The notes below the pieces were generated by a model. The model ran no database searches. It saw only the letters and a program-made list of their open reading frames with translations, and was not told where the DNA came from. Of a stretch of 64,000 nt of DNA, positions 61,781 through 64,000 are shown piece after piece. The DNA comes from Vulcanimicrobiota bacterium (lineage in GTDB: Bacteria; Vulcanimicrobiota; Vulcanimicrobiia; Vulcanimicrobiales; Vulcanimicrobiaceae), in contig PLJL01000004.1 in the NCBI GenBank assembly GCA_003140215.1, positions 137,062-201,061 of the forward strand. The letters are read 5' to 3'. A program made the position numbers and the translations under genes. Every line of letters starts with the position of its first letter. Position 1 is the stretch's first letter.

Positions 61781-62868
61781 GCCGCAGACCCTGAGAAGCG
61801 CGTAACGAAGTAGTCTTTGATCGCCGGATGATCGCGCAGCGTCTGCAGCGCGACGGCCGCGTGTCCTTTGGCGTAGCCGTTGCCGACCATCATGTTGACG
61901 TCTTTCCCGACGCCCTCAGCGCCCAGCGCCGCGGCCGTGAACGAAGTCGACATGGAGAAGAAGTAGACCGTGCCGCCGTCCTTGCAGCAGAGGATCGAGG
62001 TCAGCTCGGTGCCGCACACGTTCACACAATTGATCACGAGGTCGGCGAGTTGCGGCAGCGCGGCCGGCAGCGCTTCGAGTACCGCCAGCGCGTCGCGGGC
62101 GTCGACGACGGCGAGGTCGTCGACGTAGCCCTGCTCGACGAGCAGTTGACCGGCCGCCGTCCCGAGGCGCGGCACGATGCCGACGACGCGTCCCTGCGGG
62201 CCGACGCGCTCGCGCGCTTGCGCGCAGGCCAGCAACCCCGACTTGCCGTCGGCGCCGATGACGCAGACGGTCTGGCCTTCGTGCGCGAGCCGCCGCACCT
62301 GCGCCGGCGCGCCGGCGACGTCGAGGACGGCGAGCGCGACGTCGGTCGGCAGATCGTCGGGCAGTCGCGCGTACATCGCGCTCTCGAACAGGATCGCCGT
62401 GCCCCGCACCGCGATCTGACCGGTCGTCACGTCGACCGCGGTCACCTCGTCGAGGTGCAGTGGGGTGAGGGTGAGCGAGACGAGCGATGCGATGCGGTCG
62501 CCGACCGCGACGTCCTCGCGCGACGCCAGCGCCGGACCGATCTCGCGGACGCGCCCCACGAACATCCCGCCGCTGCCGGTAACCGGATTGTGCTGCTTGC
62601 CGCGCTCGCGCACGGTCGCCAGGACGTGCGCGCCGACGGCGTGGGGATCGCCGGCGCACGCATCGGCGATCTGCTTGAACGAGGCCGAGTCGACGTTGAG
62701 GGTCTCGACGTCGCACAGGATCTCGTTGGCGAACGCGCGCGGCGTGTTGTCGAGCTTCCACGCGCTCTGCGGCAGCGCACCCTTGGGCTCGCACACGCGG
62801 TGCGAGCCCAGCCGGCAACCGCTGCCCAGCGGCGCGACGAGATGCGCATCGTCGAGTACGTGCGTCAA
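61777..62868 (-). CDS. kdd: L-erythro-3,5-diaminohexanoate dehydrogenase
   Basis: A 363-aa NAD-dependent oxidoreductase of the lysine fermentation pathway, deaminating 3,5-diaminohexanoate to 5-amino-3-oxohexanoate. Family features: GCRLGSHRVCEPKGALPQ, AGDPHAVGAHVL, GKQHNPVTGSGGMFVG, a nucleotide fold VCVIGADGKSGLLA, and NCVNVCGTE near the C-terminus. It overlaps kamA and the Lrp gene by four bases each. The preceding lysine 5,6-aminomutase (KamDE) and the later Kce/Kal are not in the window. Confidence 0.88.
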   Translation of the reverse strand: MTHVLDDAHLVAPLGSGCRLGSHRVCEPKGALPQSAWKLDNTPRAFANEILCDVETLNVDSASFKQIADACAGDPHAVGAHVLATVRERGKQHNPVTGSGGMFVGRVREIGPALASREDVAVGDRIASLVSLTLTPLHLDEVTAVDVTTGQIAVRGTAILFESAMYARLPDDLPTDVALAVLDVAGAPAQVRRLAHEGQTVCVIGADGKSGLLACAQARERVGPQGRVVGIVPRLGTAAGQLLVEQGYVDDLAVVDARDALAVLEALPAALPQLADLVINCVNVCGTELTSILCCKDGGTVYFFSMSTSFTAAALGAEGVGKDVNMMVGNGYAKGHAAVALQTLRDHPAIKDYFVTRFSGSAA

Positions 62869-63383
62869 GCGAGCGCCTCGACCGGGAGGCCGCCGCGTTC
62901 GAACGGGGTCGAGAGCACCAGCGTCGTGCGCGTGCGCGCCACCCCGGGGACGCGCTTGATGCGGGTCAGGAAGTCGTCGAGGTGCGCGGTCGAGCGGGTG
63001 CAGACTTTGAGCAGATACGTCTCGTCGCCGGCGACGCTGTGGATCTCGAGGACCTCGGGAAACGCCTGGACCGCTGCGGTGAAGCCGTCGTAGTCGAGAT
63101 CGGGGGCGCAGAACGCGCTCACGAAGGCGGTCAACTCGTAGCCGACCCGGCGCGCGTCGAGCTGGGCCGCGTAGCGCCGCACGAAGCCGCGCGACTCGAG
63201 GCGCTTCACGCGGTCGTGGACGGCGGGCGGCTTGAGGTTGACCAGCACGCCCAGCTCGGCATAGGTCGAGCGGGCGTTGCGCTGCAGCGCCGCCAGGAGG
63301 GTGAGGTCGGTCCGGTCCAGCTCGGGGTGCCCGCCCGCCGAGCGCCCGTTCCCACCCTCAATCGATTCGGGCTTTGCGATCAT
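62865..63383 (-). CDS. Lrp/AsnC family transcriptional regulator
   Basis: A 172-aa regulator with an N-terminal helix-turn-helix (LDRTDLTLLAALQRNARSTYAELGVLV, LKPPAVHDRVKRLESRGFV) and a C-terminal RAM ligand-binding domain (VLEIHSVAGDETYLLKV). ATG 63383 is preferred; GTG 63410 would add nine residues. It overlaps kdd by four bases and likely controls the unit in response to lysine or a product. No clear promoter or operator is visible upstream. Confidence 0.88.
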   Translation of the reverse strand: MIAKPESIEGGNGRSAGGHPELDRTDLTLLAALQRNARSTYAELGVLVNLKPPAVHDRVKRLESRGFVRRYAAQLDARRVGYELTAFVSAFCAPDLDYDGFTAAVQAFPEVLEIHSVAGDETYLLKVCTRSTAHLDDFLTRIKRVPGVARTRTTLVLSTPFERGGLPVEALA

Positions 63384-63522
63384 AGCACCATCATTTCTTC
63401 GGCCATTCACTAATACCCCTGAATGCTTTCATGGGGGATAGGGTCACCTAGTCGCAATGCGGCAGGGTGGCAAGCCCATGCTCGTGGGCGGACCACACCT
63501 GCGCGATGAATGCGCTGTCTTC

Positions 63523-63551
63523 TTGAAGTAACGAGATCATTCTGCTATTAT
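63523..63551 (+). promoter_or_regulatory. Promoter of the right-edge AbiEi/DUF6088-type gene
   Basis: TTGAAG at 63523-63528 and TATTAT at 63546-63551 with a 17-base spacer. The expected transcript start lies only about eight bases before ATG 63566, so the mRNA has an extremely short leader. This is the most A/T-rich stretch of the right end. Confidence 0.65.
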
Positions 63552-63565
63552 TTCAGATAGAAAGA

Positions 63566-64000
63566 ATGACAATATCAGCAAAGATCGAGCGCCGGGTCAA
63601 CGCGGCCCCAGCCGGCCATATCTTCACGATCAGTGACTTCCTCGGAGGCGCCTCTCCGGCAGCTGTCACGACCGCCCTCTCGCGACTCAGCAAGCGCGGC
63701 GCGCTGGACCGGGTGCGTCGTGGGCTCTACCATAAGCCGCGGGCCTCGCGGTTCGGACGTGGCTCAGCGCCCGCCCAATCAGTAGCGCTGCTGGCCTCCG
63801 GCGGCAAGGCCCCCGGACCGGCGGGCGCAAGCGCCGCCGCCGCCCTCGGACTGACCACGCAAATCCCACCGCGCGCGAGCGTCGCCGTAGTCGGGAACCC
63901 GCCGACGGCCGTTCCGAATGTCCGTTTTGTGAAGCGCTCCAACGTCGAGCGGGTCGCTGCGCGGCTTCGGCCTGCCGAGGTCGCACTGCTCGAAGTCTTG
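63566..64000 (+). CDS. DUF6088 / AbiEi antitoxin-like protein (cut by right edge)
   Basis: 145 residues are visible with no stop. The order fits DUF6088/AbiEi-type proteins: GHIFTISDFLGGASPAAVTTALSRL (winged helix), KRGALDRVRRGLYHKPR, then GASAAAALGLTTQIPPRASV and VRFVKRSNVERVAARLRPAE. These proteins are the antitoxin-like partner of AbiEii nucleotidyltransferases in type IV toxin-antitoxin systems, so a toxin gene may follow beyond the edge. A -35/-10 pair ends 15 bases before the ATG. Confidence 0.78.
   Translation, partial: MTISAKIERRVNAAPAGHIFTISDFLGGASPAAVTTALSRLSKRGALDRVRRGLYHKPRASRFGRGSAPAQSVALLASGGKAPGPAGASAAAALGLTTQIPPRASVAVVGNPPTAVPNVRFVKRSNVERVAARLRPAEVALLEVL

Noticed and set aside
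1..64000. CRISPR arrays or rRNA genes
   Set aside because: No regularly spaced direct repeats and no rRNA-like conserved sequence were seen on either strand.

Overview
The window is a strongly GC-rich chromosome segment with dense, mostly operonic genes, frequent GTG/TTG starts and many 4-base ATGA/GTGA start-stop overlaps. A TonB-type receptor, TonB-like C-terminal proteins and surface-sugar genes point to a diderm, non-model soil or environmental bacterium. The gene mix (one-polypeptide 2-oxoglutarate dehydrogenase, BlaI/M56 pair, M13 peptidases, Lrp-kdd-kamA) fits Candidatus Eremiobacterota (WPS-2) or a similar lineage best, but that placement is an impression and not a computed result.

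Layout. 1-6536: surface-polysaccharide operon (GT2 tail, DegT aminotransferase, Gfo/Idh dehydrogenase, hexapeptide acetyltransferase, FAD oxidoreductase, polysaccharide deacetylase, membrane protein), facing a GT87-like gene. 8044-10593: MFS transporter, tRNA-Leu(CAG), DUF5069 and small proteins. 10594-13166: AlgJ/AlgI-like O-acetylation pair. 13175-15916: small membrane protein, KAP NTPase, blue-copper protein. 16159-20268: a lipoyl-PSBD-E2-E1 2-oxoglutarate dehydrogenase fusion whose linker carries a translated repeat. 20302-25824: a visibly more A/T-rich island with a reverse transcriptase, an OLD-type ATPase/TOPRIM nuclease and a UvrD helicase, the last two arranged as in Gabija. 25825-26480: scars of a lost sensor/M13 peptidase pair. 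26481-33585: PDZ/GAF sensor, M13 peptidase, orphan HigA with a HigB remnant, secreted proteins. 33633-37705: two tandem PAS-GGDEF-EAL proteins. 37839-42332: cytochrome c/Vgb protein, DUF4166, SnoaL and ABM proteins, CaCA exchanger. 42375-44017: a conserved protein and a UGA-containing UGSC selenoprotein with a SECIS-like hairpin. 44007-45502: two TonB-like proteins. 45666-51098: cupredoxin fold, then blaI-blaR-like-TonB receptor under a symmetric operator/promoter. 51099-54743: ABC-F ATPase and a duplicated secreted gene. 54829-60115: IlvE-like aminotransferase, MocR regulator lacking the PLP lysine, aldehyde dehydrogenase, dienelactone hydrolase, LOG. 60118-63383: ABM, kamA, kdd and an Lrp regulator. 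63566-64000: partial AbiEi/DUF6088-type protein.

The two most interesting loci are the RT-OLD-UvrD island, a likely three-gene antiviral operon, and the UGSC selenoprotein operon.
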